Shown piece by piece: positions 31,697-43,089 of a stretch of DNA of 64,000 bases (its first letter is position 1; the number at the start of each line of letters is the position of its first letter). The stretch comes from Ochromonas danica (lineage: Eukaryota; Sar; Chrysophyceae; Chromulinales; Chromulinaceae): assembly GCA_015146655.1 (NCBI GenBank), contig VKHL01000072.1, positions 5,906-69,905 of the forward strand, given 5' to 3'. Both the position numbers and the translations under genes were made by a program. The notes below the pieces were generated by a model. It saw only the letters and a program-made list of their open reading frames with translations, had not been told where the DNA came from and did not search any database.

Positions 31697-33373
31697 ATGA
31701 CAACATTAAGAAGCAAGAAAACAACATTAGTAAATCTTGATAAATCCTTTGGATTTCTTCGTCCGAATACAAAAGAAGAAGATAATCTTCTTTATCTTCA
31801 TCTTCCACTTCGTTCTCATCGGATTACGATTGAGACAGAACACACTACAGCTACAGCCACTGCCACTGGTGAGACTCCACTAGTAGCAGGTATTAGTGAA
31901 TACAGTGACCCTCACTATCTTCTCAATCCTCGTAATCAACGTTATTTTCGTTCTTTAATTGAAAATGATTTATTTGTTAAATATAATCAAGTTGAGAAAA
32001 TTCTTCAAACACAATTATTACGTAGTCGTCTTGATCAATGGTCTGCTAAGACTATCTATCAACGAAAACAAATTCATTCTATACGAAGACTAATGCCAGA
32101 AGTATTACAAATGCATCTACCAGATACATGGTTTTATCGTAAAGGATGTCAATTATTAGGTGTTACATTATGGTATTATTATCAACGACAATGTAAAAAA
32201 GCTTTCTTTCATTGGAAATATCATACTAATTGTGAAAGAAATCTTATTGCTAAACTATTTAGTAGATGGAGTTGGAAAATAACAGCATGGAAATATAATA
32301 AATTAAAAGCACAACAATTTATTAAATTAACACGTCATTTAGTTAAACGTGTTCAACATGCTCATCTGATTTATTATTTCAAATGTTGGTTAGATTATGA
32401 TTATAAAGCACAAATGTTTTGTAAAATGAAATTACTTTTTCGTTGTTGGAAGACAGTTGTGATTGGATTAAAAGCAGGAAGAAAACGTGCTGTTAAATAT
32501 GCTTTCCAGAGTCTACGATATCGTGCTAGAATACAACATCATCGTATGGAGAAGATTCAACTCATTCAAAAGTATTATCAACAAAGAAGATGTTGGACAG
32601 AATGGAGGAAGCAATTAGTAAAGAAGAGAGTAATGATAAGGATATTTATGATTAATGAGAGAGGGAAACTATGGTATGCATGGCAACTATGGAAACGTTA
32701 TCTTCTTTCTGTGACAACATCTGGTGCTCCACTCACCCCTATGCTATCCCAATCCATGAGATATAGTAGTCAAACACCTCTCTCACCTCCTACTCGTATT
32801 CATGAAGATATGAAGATGAGTACGAAAGCAGTCTATCAAAGTGGAGATCAGTTAGTCTATCGAAGAGTTCAGACAGTACGACAAAGTCGTTGCCTAAGTC
32901 AATCACGCTATCCTTTACCTCATCAACAATCACTTTCTTCACGTGGACCATCGCTATTAGGATCACTTAGAGAACGTATTGAATCTCGATTGAATGTTGT
33001 TAAAGATATGGATCGTTCTTTTACAGAACATGAAGCTCTTACCAAACCTTTATGGATGCAACCAGAATTTAATGATCATCACAATAATAAGAGACAACAG
33101 CAACTCGATGTGTCTTCGTCCACACTACAATCTCATTCTCATTCCCATGCTCACGCTCACGTTCATCATGATTCTCATATACATCGTCCAAAGACCACCT
33201 CTACCAAAGGTAACAGTGGTAATGTAAACTATGGTGGGGTATTAGGCGGGGCTGGAGGACCACGAACAGCAACAACAACTAATAAGAAAACACCATCCAG
33301 TGCGGTGAAAGCTCCTAAGACACCTGCTTCAACGCAATCAGCTCGCAAACGAGCACCATGGAGTGTAGCTTAA
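31697..33373 (+). CDS. Sfi1-like Trp-rich helical protein (possible centrin-binding)
   Basis: A single-exon 558-residue protein. Residues about 160-345 hold a series of ~25-35 residue helical units with conserved Trp and aromatic/basic residues (AFFHWKYH, LFSRWSWK, YFKCWLDY, LFRCWKTV, AFQSLRYR, CWTEWRKQL, LWYAWQLWKRYL), as in the Sfi1/centrin-binding repeat that builds centrosome and basal-body fibres. The C-terminal ~200 residues are Ser/His/Gln rich and probably disordered (a His-rich run at about 475-495). A cytoskeletal or basal-body role is inferred from the repeats. It is convergent with the EGF-like gene, with a 46-bp gap. Confidence 0.65.
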   Translation: MTTLRSKKTTLVNLDKSFGFLRPNTKEEDNLLYLHLPLRSHRITIETEHTTATATATGETPLVAGISEYSDPHYLLNPRNQRYFRSLIENDLFVKYNQVEKILQTQLLRSRLDQWSAKTIYQRKQIHSIRRLMPEVLQMHLPDTWFYRKGCQLLGVTLWYYYQRQCKKAFFHWKYHTNCERNLIAKLFSRWSWKITAWKYNKLKAQQFIKLTRHLVKRVQHAHLIYYFKCWLDYDYKAQMFCKMKLLFRCWKTVVIGLKAGRKRAVKYAFQSLRYRARIQHHRMEKIQLIQKYYQQRRCWTEWRKQLVKKRVMIRIFMINERGKLWYAWQLWKRYLLSVTTSGAPLTPMLSQSMRYSSQTPLSPPTRIHEDMKMSTKAVYQSGDQLVYRRVQTVRQSRCLSQSRYPLPHQQSLSSRGPSLLGSLRERIESRLNVVKDMDRSFTEHEALTKPLWMQPEFNDHHNNKRQQQLDVSSSTLQSHSHSHAHAHVHHDSHIHRPKTTSTKGNSGNVNYGGVLGGAGGPRTATTTNKKTPSSAVKAPKTPASTQSARKRAPWSVA

Positions 33374-33419
33374 GAACAGTGATGATGCCTGCTGATCAAT
33401 CTGATTCCCAGTAACTAAA

Positions 33420-35651
33420 CTACGAAGCAATCGAGTTTTGGATATGGCAGCCATCGCCTGTATAACCTGCAAAACACTCACAAGTTCCTTCAAATGTATT
33501 ACAAATACCTCGATTTGCACATTCACTGGTGTAAGCATAAGTATTTCGAGCATTTGGACGGAATCGATAGACATGAAAACGTCCAGGAGCATCAAAACCA
33601 TTTGCCCAATTCGTATTCAAGTCTGATATTAGAAGATGTCTTCTCCAGAAATAATAACCTTGTACTTGATAATCATCTCGAAGAAAGTCATCCACTTCAC
33701 TGACTTGCATGGGATTGACAGTGAGGAAACTTTGTACTTGATAGAGATTGAGGAAGTCAGGGTTATGAGAAGTATTATAAGGATCAATCAAGAAGAAATA
33801 GTCTTGTTTATCCAGACAATATCGATTAGAATCAAACGGATTGGTACTATCATTATGTTTTCTCTTTTGCATAGCTTCACAAGAGATATCTCCATCATAA
33901 TCCTCTACTACAGTTGTATTAATCGTGTAAATATGATTGGAAGCAAAGTCAAAGATTGCTTCTGAATTGTTTTGAATCAATTGTGTACGACCATTAGAGA
34001 CATAGAGATCATAGTAGTTAAAGGGACTATCATCTAATGGTCGTAAAGGATGTAACAATCGAAATGCACCTACTGCACTTGCACTACGTTGTCCAGATTG
34101 AGTATCAAAACCAATATAATTAGGATCATAATAAAGTACAGCAAGTTGTCCACCTTCATTACTCTCTTGTTGACCGCGTACTAATCGTACAACATGTGGC
34201 GTATAGATACTACCTGTATCATATTGATATCCTACACCTTCTAACGTATTAGCTGTATCATCATCAGCTTCACCTAGACAACGTAATAAGATATTAATAT
34301 TAAATGTACCAAAAAGAAAACTTTCTCCTTCTGATGAAGTCACACGAACCATAATATGTTCACATAGACGATTAAAGAAATCTAAACCAAGACTTTGTTG
34401 ACCATTTGTCCAAGATTTTGTAATTAATACTCCATTTGGACTGACAAGACTAGGACGACTTCCATCCCCTAAATAGGTATTAATTTCTGGTTGACCAAAT
34501 TTATATGGATTACCAAAGAATTGTAACCAATAAAGATCACCAATTAATCGTTTATCATTAATTTGTGGTATAGCATAACTACTAGAATAACCTGCATTTA
34601 ATTCAGCAGGTCGTAGATCAATTCTATTAATACGTGTACCAGAAAAATAATGTTGATATAATCCATTATAGGTAACCGTTAATGCAGGATCTGATTTATT
34701 TACAGCATCTACTTCATTAAATATTTTATGAAAACATGTTGTCATACCTTTAGGAATTAGATTATGTGGTAATTCTTCTAAAGCTTGGATTAGATCATTA
34801 CAACTAGCTGGAACTGTAATTGCTTTAGTATAAAAACTTTCACCATATTCGTTATAGATTTTCAAATTAAATCTACCAGGACCAGGTTGTGCATGACCAT
34901 CTGAGAGATCATAGGTTGTAGCTGTAGTCATAATAGCAAAGAAGAAGAAAGGGTATTGTATAGCAGAATTATCATCAAAATACATGGGATCAACTGCAAT
35001 CTTACATTTCCTCATGGAGCAATCTCCACCATAAAATCCAGCATCACATAGACAACCCCGTAGACTCGATTTGGACCATAATTTATACTTACTGTGATGA
35101 TCATATTCAGCAAGTTTTTCTAATGTTAGACATTGTCCATGTCCATTACAAGGCTGGGAAGTAGTACCAGAAATTGAGGTAATAGTTCCAGGACATGTCA
35201 TACGTTGACATGCAGCACCTTCAAATCCATCAAAACATTCACATTCACCTGTTTTACGATTACATAATCCAGCATTTGAACATTCCATATAGCTATGTGC
35301 ACTATTAGAAAGAAGATGATGATCTGAATCCATCATTTCAGGAAACATTTCTTCTGTACCATAAGGATAGACGGCATTATTAACAGCTACTAGAATATTC
35401 GGTGGATCAATTTCACCAGATGAGTCAAGATCTCCTTTAGGAGTATCAACAATAGCAGAACCGAAGAGACAAGTTCGTTCACTACAATCACTTGATTGCC
35501 AATTACGAAAACACATACACATATCAAAGGCAGTACATCGACCATGACCAGAACAACCATTTGTACATTCACTTCTTATTGTAGAATAAAAGATGGAAAG
35601 GATAAGAAAGAAGAGGAAAAACATAGATGAAGAAGTCATCATGATACTCAT
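33420..35651 (-). CDS. EGF-like secretory or surface protein of stramenopile type
   Basis: A single-exon 743-residue protein. ATG 35651 is followed by a strongly hydrophobic signal peptide (MFFLFFLILSIFYST). Cys-rich EGF-like modules occupy about residues 27-235 (CSGHGRCTAFDMCMC; CSNAGLCNRKTGECECFDGFEGAAC; CNGHGQC...CLCDAGFYGGDC), each with the C-x-G-x-C-x-C ladder. A long segment follows with scattered Cys, then a final EGF module at the C-terminus (CANRGICNTFEGTCECFAGYTGDGC). Similar proteins with an AHxxxECSN block are, to my recollection, common in stramenopiles. No membrane anchor is visible at the C-terminus. It is likely an extracellular or luminal protein; its ligand is unknown. Confidence 0.8.
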   Translation of the reverse strand: MSIMMTSSSMFFLFFLILSIFYSTIRSECTNGCSGHGRCTAFDMCMCFRNWQSSDCSERTCLFGSAIVDTPKGDLDSSGEIDPPNILVAVNNAVYPYGTEEMFPEMMDSDHHLLSNSAHSYMECSNAGLCNRKTGECECFDGFEGAACQRMTCPGTITSISGTTSQPCNGHGQCLTLEKLAEYDHHSKYKLWSKSSLRGCLCDAGFYGGDCSMRKCKIAVDPMYFDDNSAIQYPFFFFAIMTTATTYDLSDGHAQPGPGRFNLKIYNEYGESFYTKAITVPASCNDLIQALEELPHNLIPKGMTTCFHKIFNEVDAVNKSDPALTVTYNGLYQHYFSGTRINRIDLRPAELNAGYSSSYAIPQINDKRLIGDLYWLQFFGNPYKFGQPEINTYLGDGSRPSLVSPNGVLITKSWTNGQQSLGLDFFNRLCEHIMVRVTSSEGESFLFGTFNINILLRCLGEADDDTANTLEGVGYQYDTGSIYTPHVVRLVRGQQESNEGGQLAVLYYDPNYIGFDTQSGQRSASAVGAFRLLHPLRPLDDSPFNYYDLYVSNGRTQLIQNNSEAIFDFASNHIYTINTTVVEDYDGDISCEAMQKRKHNDSTNPFDSNRYCLDKQDYFFLIDPYNTSHNPDFLNLYQVQSFLTVNPMQVSEVDDFLRDDYQVQGYYFWRRHLLISDLNTNWANGFDAPGRFHVYRFRPNARNTYAYTSECANRGICNTFEGTCECFAGYTGDGCHIQNSIAS

Positions 35652-35879
35652 AGTAATTACAATACTACCAGTACTAAATTAGTGGACTAGTAGTTGTTAT
35701 ATTAACTGTTGGTATTGGTTCTTCAAGCAATGTTTTGGTTGTGGTGCGGAAAATGCGGAAACGGCCGCAAAAATCACAATTGTCGCTTAACAAGTCGATA
35801 TTTTGCAGTTGTAACCTTGTCACACCAGCTGCCGTGTGGGTAGTTTGGTTGTTTGATGATCTATGAGATCTAAAGGGAT

Positions 35880-37347
35880 ATGAAGCAAATTGATTTATGG
35901 GCATCTGATTCAGAAGATTCTCAACCATGTCAATCACCACCCAAGAAGTCTCCTTCTTCTTCTACTGTTAGTATAGAGAAGGATGACTATTACAAGACTC
36001 TCTATGAAATGGAAGTGAGAAAACGAGAAGAAGCAGAACGACTGATTGCCCTACAACAACAAGAAATTAACAAACTCAAAGCGCAACTAACACTCTTCTT
36101 TAATCCTCTCTCCTATAAAGAAGAAGAATTGACGGCGAAGAGTCTTTCTGAGGAGGATGACATTCATAATCTCAACCCTGCCATTCCATCTGGTCATGCA
36201 GCTGCTAGCGCTAGTGCCAGTGCTAGTGCCAGTTCTAATACGAACCCACTCGCTCATGTAGACAGTAGTCGTTGGGATGAACTTGCGCAAGAGGAAAGAG
36301 AGAGAAGAAATCGTCAACGTAGAAGTAAAGTGACAAGAAGTCTGCGCATGCCTCTCCCGGCAGCCAGACCATTGCAATTACAGCAACATTCTCCTAGTGT
36401 TAGAATGTCTATTTCCCCTCAACCATTTCTGTTTGAAGAAAAACCTGCTAGTACTCAATCATCTCACGAGCAGCAGACAAACCCAACCATACAAAGCCAG
36501 TCTTCTTCGCATTCACAGGATGTGAAAGTGGAAGCGGCAGAGGAAGGAGAGACGATGATGGCAGAGAACGAAAAAGGGGCAAAGGAGAAATTCTCACATC
36601 GTAAACGCCATGTTCTACATGATATGAAAAGCCTAAGGAGATTACCATCACGTACTACAGTTCTATCAAAAACAACCAATCCGATACCTCAATCGACTAC
36701 AGGAAACTCTTCCACATCTCCTCTCTGTGCGCTTGATACTAATGATACCGTAAGGCAAAACCATGAGATATATAGCCGAGGCGATGACTTGGAAGAGTTA
36801 AGTGAGTCTTCAGGCTGGGATAGTGAAGAAGAAAATCAGACAGACCAAGGCACAACAGATCAAGGCTCAAGGTGTGGTATTGCTGCTGCTGGTGCTGGTG
36901 TTTCTGCACCACAAGAATCTCCTTGGTCTACTAAGGCAAGCTTTCCTTATCGGAATGAAGAAGAGATCGATATGGCGTTGTTTCAATGGGTTCAAGGGAA
37001 GACTCTGATCGACATGCTCAATACTCTACACCATTTAACAAACAGAATACCTAACAACAGCAACCTGGCTATGAACTCTTCGAAGGACGTGCGAAAGGTC
37101 TATTTGTAAGTCTTTTTTGTTCGTTTATCTTGCTGTGATATCAAATATTTACGTCTAATCGTGTACCGCTATCTACTCACCTGGCTTTAGACGTGTTGTG
37201 CGCTATTGCCACCCCGATAAATTAGCATTGCTGGAAGGCTTGACAACATTGGAGGAATTGTTTCTCAGTCGAGTTTTTACGATATTATCAGATGCTTATA
37301 ATGCATATACCCAGCAGGCACTATCATCACCTGATGTCCTCTCGTAG
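35880..37347 (+). CDS. Auxilin-like J-domain protein
   Basis: Two exons, 35880-37105 and 37191-37347, with a GTAAGT...TTTAG intron, giving 460 residues. The first ~340 residues are low complexity: a short coiled-coil (about 35-70), Ala/Ser repeats, and acidic and Ser-rich stretches. The C-terminal ~110 residues form a J domain of the auxilin/GAK type: FQWVQGKTLIDMLNTLHHLTN, then DVRKVYLRVVRYCHPDKL with the Hsp70-activating HPD at 416-418, then LSRVFTILSDAYNAY. The intron splits the helix just before HPD. Auxilins recruit Hsp70 to uncoat clathrin vesicles. No separate clathrin-box was checked. It is divergent from the EGF-like gene by 228 bp. Confidence 0.82.
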
Positions 37348-37749
37348 TTAGTATTCGGATTCGATAAGTAGTCCTTTAGGCGTCCCATTGTTAAAACCAA
37401 CTAATGGTTAAAAAGATGAAAGATATATTGTGTAAAGGTTGCAAGTCTGTCAGTTTACATGTACACCAACGCATTTATGCCAGCAGTTCCAGTTTTTCTG
37501 GCGTTTTCCCGGTTTCCCTCTCACCGTAATTGTTGTTTGAGATGGAATGGAGGAAGAAATCACCATCTAGAAGTAAATTAGCTCGAGTAATTCCATCAAT
37601 TGGAATTGGAATTGGTCTTGATTAGATAAAGCTTTTTTTATCTTGAAGATACGCAGAAATTATTTCTATCCAGATCCCTTGGTCTCTTTTTAGTATTTTC
37701 CATTTCTTTTGATTTATTGAATCCTATCTTCGCGATCTTTTGCAGATAA
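37348..37749. promoter_or_regulatory. Upstream region of sedolisin copy 1
   Basis: About 400 bp. Its last ~25 bp (CGCGATCTTTTGCAGATAA before the ATG) are shared by all three sedolisin copies. The TTTTGCAG resembles an acceptor, so a 5'-UTR intron cannot be excluded. Confidence 0.4.
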
Positions 37750-39843
37750 ATGGTGACTCCTAAGATGACCTCTTCTTCTATCTTCTTGTGTTTTCTTTGT
37801 ATTACACTGCTTGCTTTCAGAGATGTTTCCTGTACGACGACAACGACCAGTGACACCACCACGACATCTTCATTACCTTCAGATATTCATCGTCTCTATC
37901 GTCATAAATTCGTCTCTTCTTTAGAAAAGAATCCTATCACTGAGATGACTTATATTGCCTCTGCTCATCCTCATCAGAAGCATCAAGTGACCTTTGCCAT
38001 TCAACAACAAAATCTCGACCAACTAACAGACTTTGTCCATCAAGTGTCTGATCCCACCAATCCAATCTATGGTCAGCATAAGACTCATCAAGAAGTGCAA
38101 GACCTAGTACAGAATGAGGAAGGGTATAGTTTATTGAAGACTTTCCTCGAATATCATGGTATTACCATAGTGAAAGAACATCGTTTCCATCTTTTCTTAA
38201 CAGCTGAGACAAATATATCACAATGGGAGAAAGTATTCAACACAAAATTTCATCAATATAAACTATCTTGGAAACCTAAAGAGCTGATAATTCGTTCAGA
38301 GTCATTATCACTACCAATACATCTTGCCGATCATATTGCCTCAGTATATGGAACAGTGGATGTGCCTGCAGAGGTATTCGCCCGACCGAGTGTCCATGGT
38401 GAGGCGGAATCAGGTTCATTGAGAGGCTTTGAAACATTAACTTCCTTTAGCAACATGGTTACACCATCATTGCTAAGAAGTTACTATGATATTGGCGTTA
38501 CCTACGGATCATCCTCTCTTAAACAGACGATATATGGTGCTATTTCACAAGAGGTTTCTCTCGCTGATCTGAATCTCTTCCAAGGTGCATTTTCTCTCTT
38601 AAAACAGAATCTCTCGAGTCAAGTAGGTGATATGGTAATTTCTGAGACCTGTCCATCGGCATCGGCAGATGACTGCATGGAGGCAAATTTGGACGTTCAG
38701 TACATTATGGCGGTTGCCCAAAACGTTTCGACTACTTATTATTATAATACACAAGGGGATTGGGTTTCTTGGCTGGAAGACATTTCCTCTTGGGATGATC
38801 CGCCATCTGTGATTTCTATATCATATTGCTCTTATGAAATAGGTGTAACAAGCTACATCACCTCTTTTGAGACAGAAGCAAAGAAGCTTGCGGCACAGGG
38901 AGTGACTCTGATTGCTGCATCTGGAGATGATGGTGTTAGTGGATGGCTGACGAGAGGCTACTATAGTCGATGTGCGTACAATCCCATGTTTCCTGCCTGC
39001 TCAAACTATGTCACGGCAGTAGGAGGCACTCAAGGACCAGAAGAAGGCTCCGCGGAAGTAACTTGCCAAGCCAGTGTTTCTAACCAAGTGCTAATTACTA
39101 GTGGAGGTGGTATCTCCACGACAAGGCCTCTGCAGTCATGGCAATCATCTGAAGTTTCCGCCTATTTCAAAACTGTATCAACCTCCCCCTACAGTGGCTA
39201 TGATATATCTGGACGAGGCTATCCAGATGTTTCACTACTTGCTCATAGCTACGTGATTGTTGTGAGTGGTCAGTATCAGGTGGTGGATGGGACTTCTGCT
39301 TCTGCTCCTGCGTTTGCTGGTATGGTATCTCTGGTGAACAGCGCTCGTGTGAGTAAAGGCTTGTCGAAGTTAGGTTGGTTGAACCCTTATCTCTATCGTA
39401 ATGCCTCAGCTTTTGTTCGAGACATCACTTCTGGACACAACAAATGTACTGCCTTGTACGAATCTGGAAATAGCTATGCTACGACTTGTTGCAATCAAGG
39501 CTTCTATGCGGCCACTGGTTGGGATCCAGTCACTGGTCTAGGATCAATCGATTTTGATTCTTTCTATTCCTTTTTCGCGAATAGTACTGTAGTCGAAGCT
39601 GATGATGATAGTAGCAGCAGTGGGAGCTCTGGTTCGTCCGTTCCTGTGGGTGTGGTGGTTGGTGTGGTGATTGGTGTGGTTTTAGGAGGTATTATTCTTG
39701 CAGGCTTATTTGCCTTTTTGCGTTCTTACTGTTCCAGTAGCGGCACGAGTGGTAGTGCTCGTTACCAAGTCCCTTCCGCTCAAGTCACTGTACCATCTGC
39801 TCCAGAATTCCGTGTGACATATGTTACGGCTCAGCCTCTATAG
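37750..39843 (+). CDS. Sedolisin/tripeptidyl-peptidase-like protease (S53), copy 1
   Basis: A 697-residue single-exon precursor. Signal peptide about 1-28, then a pro-kumamolisin activation domain (about 45-200). The catalytic domain contains the S53 triad: Glu311 and Asp315 in EANLDVQYIM, and Ser516 in DGTSASAPAF; Asp393 in ASGDDG is the oxyanion residue. The late WDPVTGLGSIDF supplies the calcium-binding loop. The order and EANLDVQY motif match TPP1, an acidic lysosomal tripeptidyl peptidase. Unlike TPP1, a membrane anchor (VPVGVVVGVVIGVVLGGIILAGLF) and a short basic tail follow Ser/Asp-rich linker sequence. It may be a vacuolar or cell-surface protease. First of three tandem copies. Confidence 0.9.
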   Translation: MVTPKMTSSSIFLCFLCITLLAFRDVSCTTTTTSDTTTTSSLPSDIHRLYRHKFVSSLEKNPITEMTYIASAHPHQKHQVTFAIQQQNLDQLTDFVHQVSDPTNPIYGQHKTHQEVQDLVQNEEGYSLLKTFLEYHGITIVKEHRFHLFLTAETNISQWEKVFNTKFHQYKLSWKPKELIIRSESLSLPIHLADHIASVYGTVDVPAEVFARPSVHGEAESGSLRGFETLTSFSNMVTPSLLRSYYDIGVTYGSSSLKQTIYGAISQEVSLADLNLFQGAFSLLKQNLSSQVGDMVISETCPSASADDCMEANLDVQYIMAVAQNVSTTYYYNTQGDWVSWLEDISSWDDPPSVISISYCSYEIGVTSYITSFETEAKKLAAQGVTLIAASGDDGVSGWLTRGYYSRCAYNPMFPACSNYVTAVGGTQGPEEGSAEVTCQASVSNQVLITSGGGISTTRPLQSWQSSEVSAYFKTVSTSPYSGYDISGRGYPDVSLLAHSYVIVVSGQYQVVDGTSASAPAFAGMVSLVNSARVSKGLSKLGWLNPYLYRNASAFVRDITSGHNKCTALYESGNSYATTCCNQGFYAATGWDPVTGLGSIDFDSFYSFFANSTVVEADDDSSSSGSSGSSVPVGVVVGVVIGVVLGGIILAGLFAFLRSYCSSSGTSGSARYQVPSAQVTVPSAPEFRVTYVTAQPL

Positions 39844-40324
39844 TAATTGATATTGTTCCTTTGATGAAGGCTCCTTTGATTATGGAAGAGACTTTGTCTG
39901 TTGTAATGCTGAATCATGTTCCTTAGCTTCCTTCAAATAGCAAACACTTTGTGTATTCTAGTAAGTTCTCTGACAAAATTTCCAATTCAAGCTTCTCTGG
40001 GCATGATCTATCTAAAGTTCTATTTCACATTGATGTTATGTTTCCGCAACAAAGCGTGGCGTTGAGCCTCTCACTTCTGGTGATCTGGACCAGTCAGTCC
40101 CCCAAAACAAGCAAGAAGCAAAGAACCAAGCCTCTTACGTGCTGTAGTAATTGAGTTAATCGAGTGCTTAATCTTGATTTGATTCAGTTTTTATATCGTG
40201 AGGAGAAGAAGGAATTATTTATTTCCAGATCTGACTGTCTCATTTTAGTAATTTCTATTTCTTCTGGTTTACTGAATCACATCTAGTCCATCATCATTCT
40301 TTCTTCGCGATCTTTCGCAGATAA
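39844..40324. other. Intergenic region shared with the 5' flank of sedolisin copy 3
   Basis: Parts of 39960-40110 (including CATGATCTATC and CTGGACCAGTCAGTCCCCC) recur at about 44690-44960 upstream of copy 3, showing that flank and gene duplicated together. Confidence 0.6.
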
Positions 40325-42396
40325 ATGGTGACTCCTAAGATGACTTCTTCTTCTATCTTCTTGTGTTTTCTTTGTATTACACTCTTTGTTTTCAGAGATG
40401 TTTCCTGTACGATAACAACGACCAGTGACACCGCCACGACATCTTCATTACCTTCAGATATTCATCGTCTCTATCGTCATAAATTCGTCTCTTCTTTAGA
40501 AAAGAATCCTATCACTGAGATGACTTATATTGCCTCTGCTCATCCTCATCAGAAGCATCAAGTGACCTTTGCCATTCAACAACAAAATCTCGACCAACTA
40601 ACAGACTTTGTCCATCAAGTGTCTGATCCCACCAATCCAATCTATGGTCAGCATAAGACTCATCAAGAAGTGCAAGACCTAGTACAGAATGAGGAAGGGT
40701 ATAGTTTATTGAAGACTTTCCTCGAATATCATGGTATTACCATAGTGAAAGAACATCGTTTCCATCTTTTCTTAACAGCTGAGACAAATATATCACAATG
40801 GGAGAAAGTATTCAACACAAAATTTCATCAATATAAACTATCTTGGAAACCTAAAGAGCTGATAATTCGTTCAGAGTCATTATCACTACCAATACATCTT
40901 GCCGATCATATTGCCTCAGTATATGGAACAGTGGATGTGCCTGCAGAGGTATTCGCCCGACCGAGTGTTCATCGTAAGGCAGAATCGGGATCATTGAGAG
41001 GTCATAACAAAGTGACTGGTTGGCCATGGTGTGTTACGCCATCATTGTTTAAAAGTTACTATAATGTTGGTGCCACCATGTATGGATCATCCTCTCTCAA
41101 ACAGACGCTATATGGTGCTGCTTCACAATAGCTTTCTCTCGCTGATCTGTTTCTCTTCCAAGGTGGGCAGGTTGTCTTATCACAGAATATCTCAAATCAA
41201 GTAGGTAATATGGTAACTGCCGAGACCTGTCCATTGGCATCCTCAGAGGCGAACTTGGACGTTCAGTACATTATGGCGGTTGCCCAAAACGTTTCAACTA
41301 CTTATTATTATAATACACGAGGGGACTGGGTTTCTTGGCTGGAAGACATTTCCTCTTGGGATGATCCGCCATCTGTGATTTCTATATCATATTGTTCCTA
41401 TGAAAGTGATGTAACAAGCTACATCACCTCTTTTGAGACAGAAGCAAAGAAGCTTGCGGCAAAGGGTGTGACTCTGATTGCTGCATCTGGAGATGATGGT
41501 GTTAATGGATGGCGGACAAGAACCTTCGTTAGTCGATGCGCCTACAGTCCCATGTTTCCTGCCTGCTCAAACTATGTCACGGCAGTAGGAGGCACTCAAG
41601 GACCAGAAGAAGGCACCGAGGAAGTAGCTTGCCAAGCCAGTGCTTCCAAGCAAGTGTACATCACTAGCGGAGGTGGTATCTCCGCGACAGGACCCCTGCA
41701 GTCATGGCAATCATCTGAAGTTTCCGCCTATTTCAAAACGTATCAACCGCCCCCTACAGTGGCTACGCTACATCTGGACGAGGCTATCCAGATGTTTCGC
41801 TACTTGCTCATAGCTACTTGATTGCTTTGAGTGGTGAGTATCATGTGGTGGATGGGACTTCTGCTTCTGCTCCTGCGTTTGCTGGTATGGTATCTCTGGT
41901 GAACAGCGCTCGTGTGGGTAAAGGCTTGTCGAAGTTAGGATGGTTGAACCCTTATCTCTATTGTAATGCCTCAGCTTTTGTTCGAGACATCACTTCTGGA
42001 GACAACAAATGTACTGCTTTATCAGGTTCGACTTGTTGTAATGAAGGTTTCTATGCGACCACTGGTTGGGATCCAGTCACTGGTCTAGGATCAATTGATT
42101 TTCATTCTTTCTATACCTTTTTCGCGAATAGTACCGCAGTCAAAGACGACGATGATGATGATCAAGTTCATATTAGTAGCATTTGGGGCTCAGGTTCGTC
42201 CGTTCCAATGGGTGCGGTGGTTGGTGTGGTGATTGGTGTGGTTTTAGGAGGTATTATTCTTGCAGGCTTGTTTGCCTTATTGCGTTCTTACTATTCCAGT
42301 CGCAGATCGAGTGGTGGTGCTCGTTACCAAGCCCCTTCCGTCCACTTCTCTCCTCTTGAGTTTCGAGTGACAACCGTCGCAGCTCAGCCACTATAG
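40325..42396 (+). pseudogene. Sedolisin (S53) copy 2, disrupted
   Basis: The first ~800 bp closely match copies 1 and 3. A TAG at 41129-41131 replaces a Lys AAG in the SQKLSLADL segment. After that the frame continues, including EANLDVQYIM, ASGDDG and the YVTAVGG block, to a one-base deletion near 41740 (AAAACGTATCAACC where copies 1 and 3 have AAAACTGTATCAACC). The reading then moves to another frame, which ends with WDPVTGLGSIDF and the membrane anchor, stopping at 42396. Both lesions lie in a gene otherwise intact and highly similar to copy 3, so inactivation seems recent. Expression of a partial product cannot be excluded. Confidence 0.85.
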
Positions 42397-42861
42397 TTGC
42401 TGTGAATGTTTTCTTGAATGCTTTCTTGGATTCTATATATACTGTCATGTTGAATCATGTTCATTAGCTTCCTTCAAAAAGCAAATACTTCACTATTCTT
42501 GTAAGTTCAAGTATTTGCCTTTAAATGCACTATACAATTGATTTAGTACAGTGTTCGATCCCCATACTAATACTAATAGACTACCTATACTAATCGGTGG
42601 TGTCCGTTAGTATGTCACTCCTATTGTAATATTGCCAAATCGGCAAAACTCTTAATTGTTTGAGAGCTGGAATGATAGCTAGATAGGGTGAAGCTTACAA
42701 GTGTCTTATCCGGTACGTGATAGTAGAATCTTCCATGCTCGTATTTTTCAGCTTCAGTCCAGATAGTCTATATCTATAACTAATAATGCGTGTACACCGC
42801 TTGAGATTCCCTGGACAATCTAAGAATCCCTTCTTCAGGTTGTCAAGCTACCAAAGCTGCG

Positions 42862-43089
42862 CTCAAGCTTTCCATCTTGACCAATTTCTCTTTTGACGCC
42901 ATCGATGGAACTTACAATGACATCCGGTCCTTATTGCTTGATGATAAGGTGATATGGCTGGATGGTCTGAAAAGAGGATTGTTTCGACTTTCCAGTCAGG
43001 GTTACATTTCCCTTGCTGGCGAAGTGTCAACCTTCAAGAGCAGCGGACTTTATCATGGTGTCAGGTTCTTTGCGCGGCAGAGAATGTGA
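42862..43089 (+). pseudogene. Possible remnant of the F-box-like/LRR family
   Basis: The peptide includes LLLDDKVIWLDGLKRGLF, which parallels the LLLDEKVTWPSTLEEG motif near the C-terminus of the tandem LRR proteins 24-30 kb to the left. No further domain of that family is visible. Very weak evidence. Confidence 0.2.
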
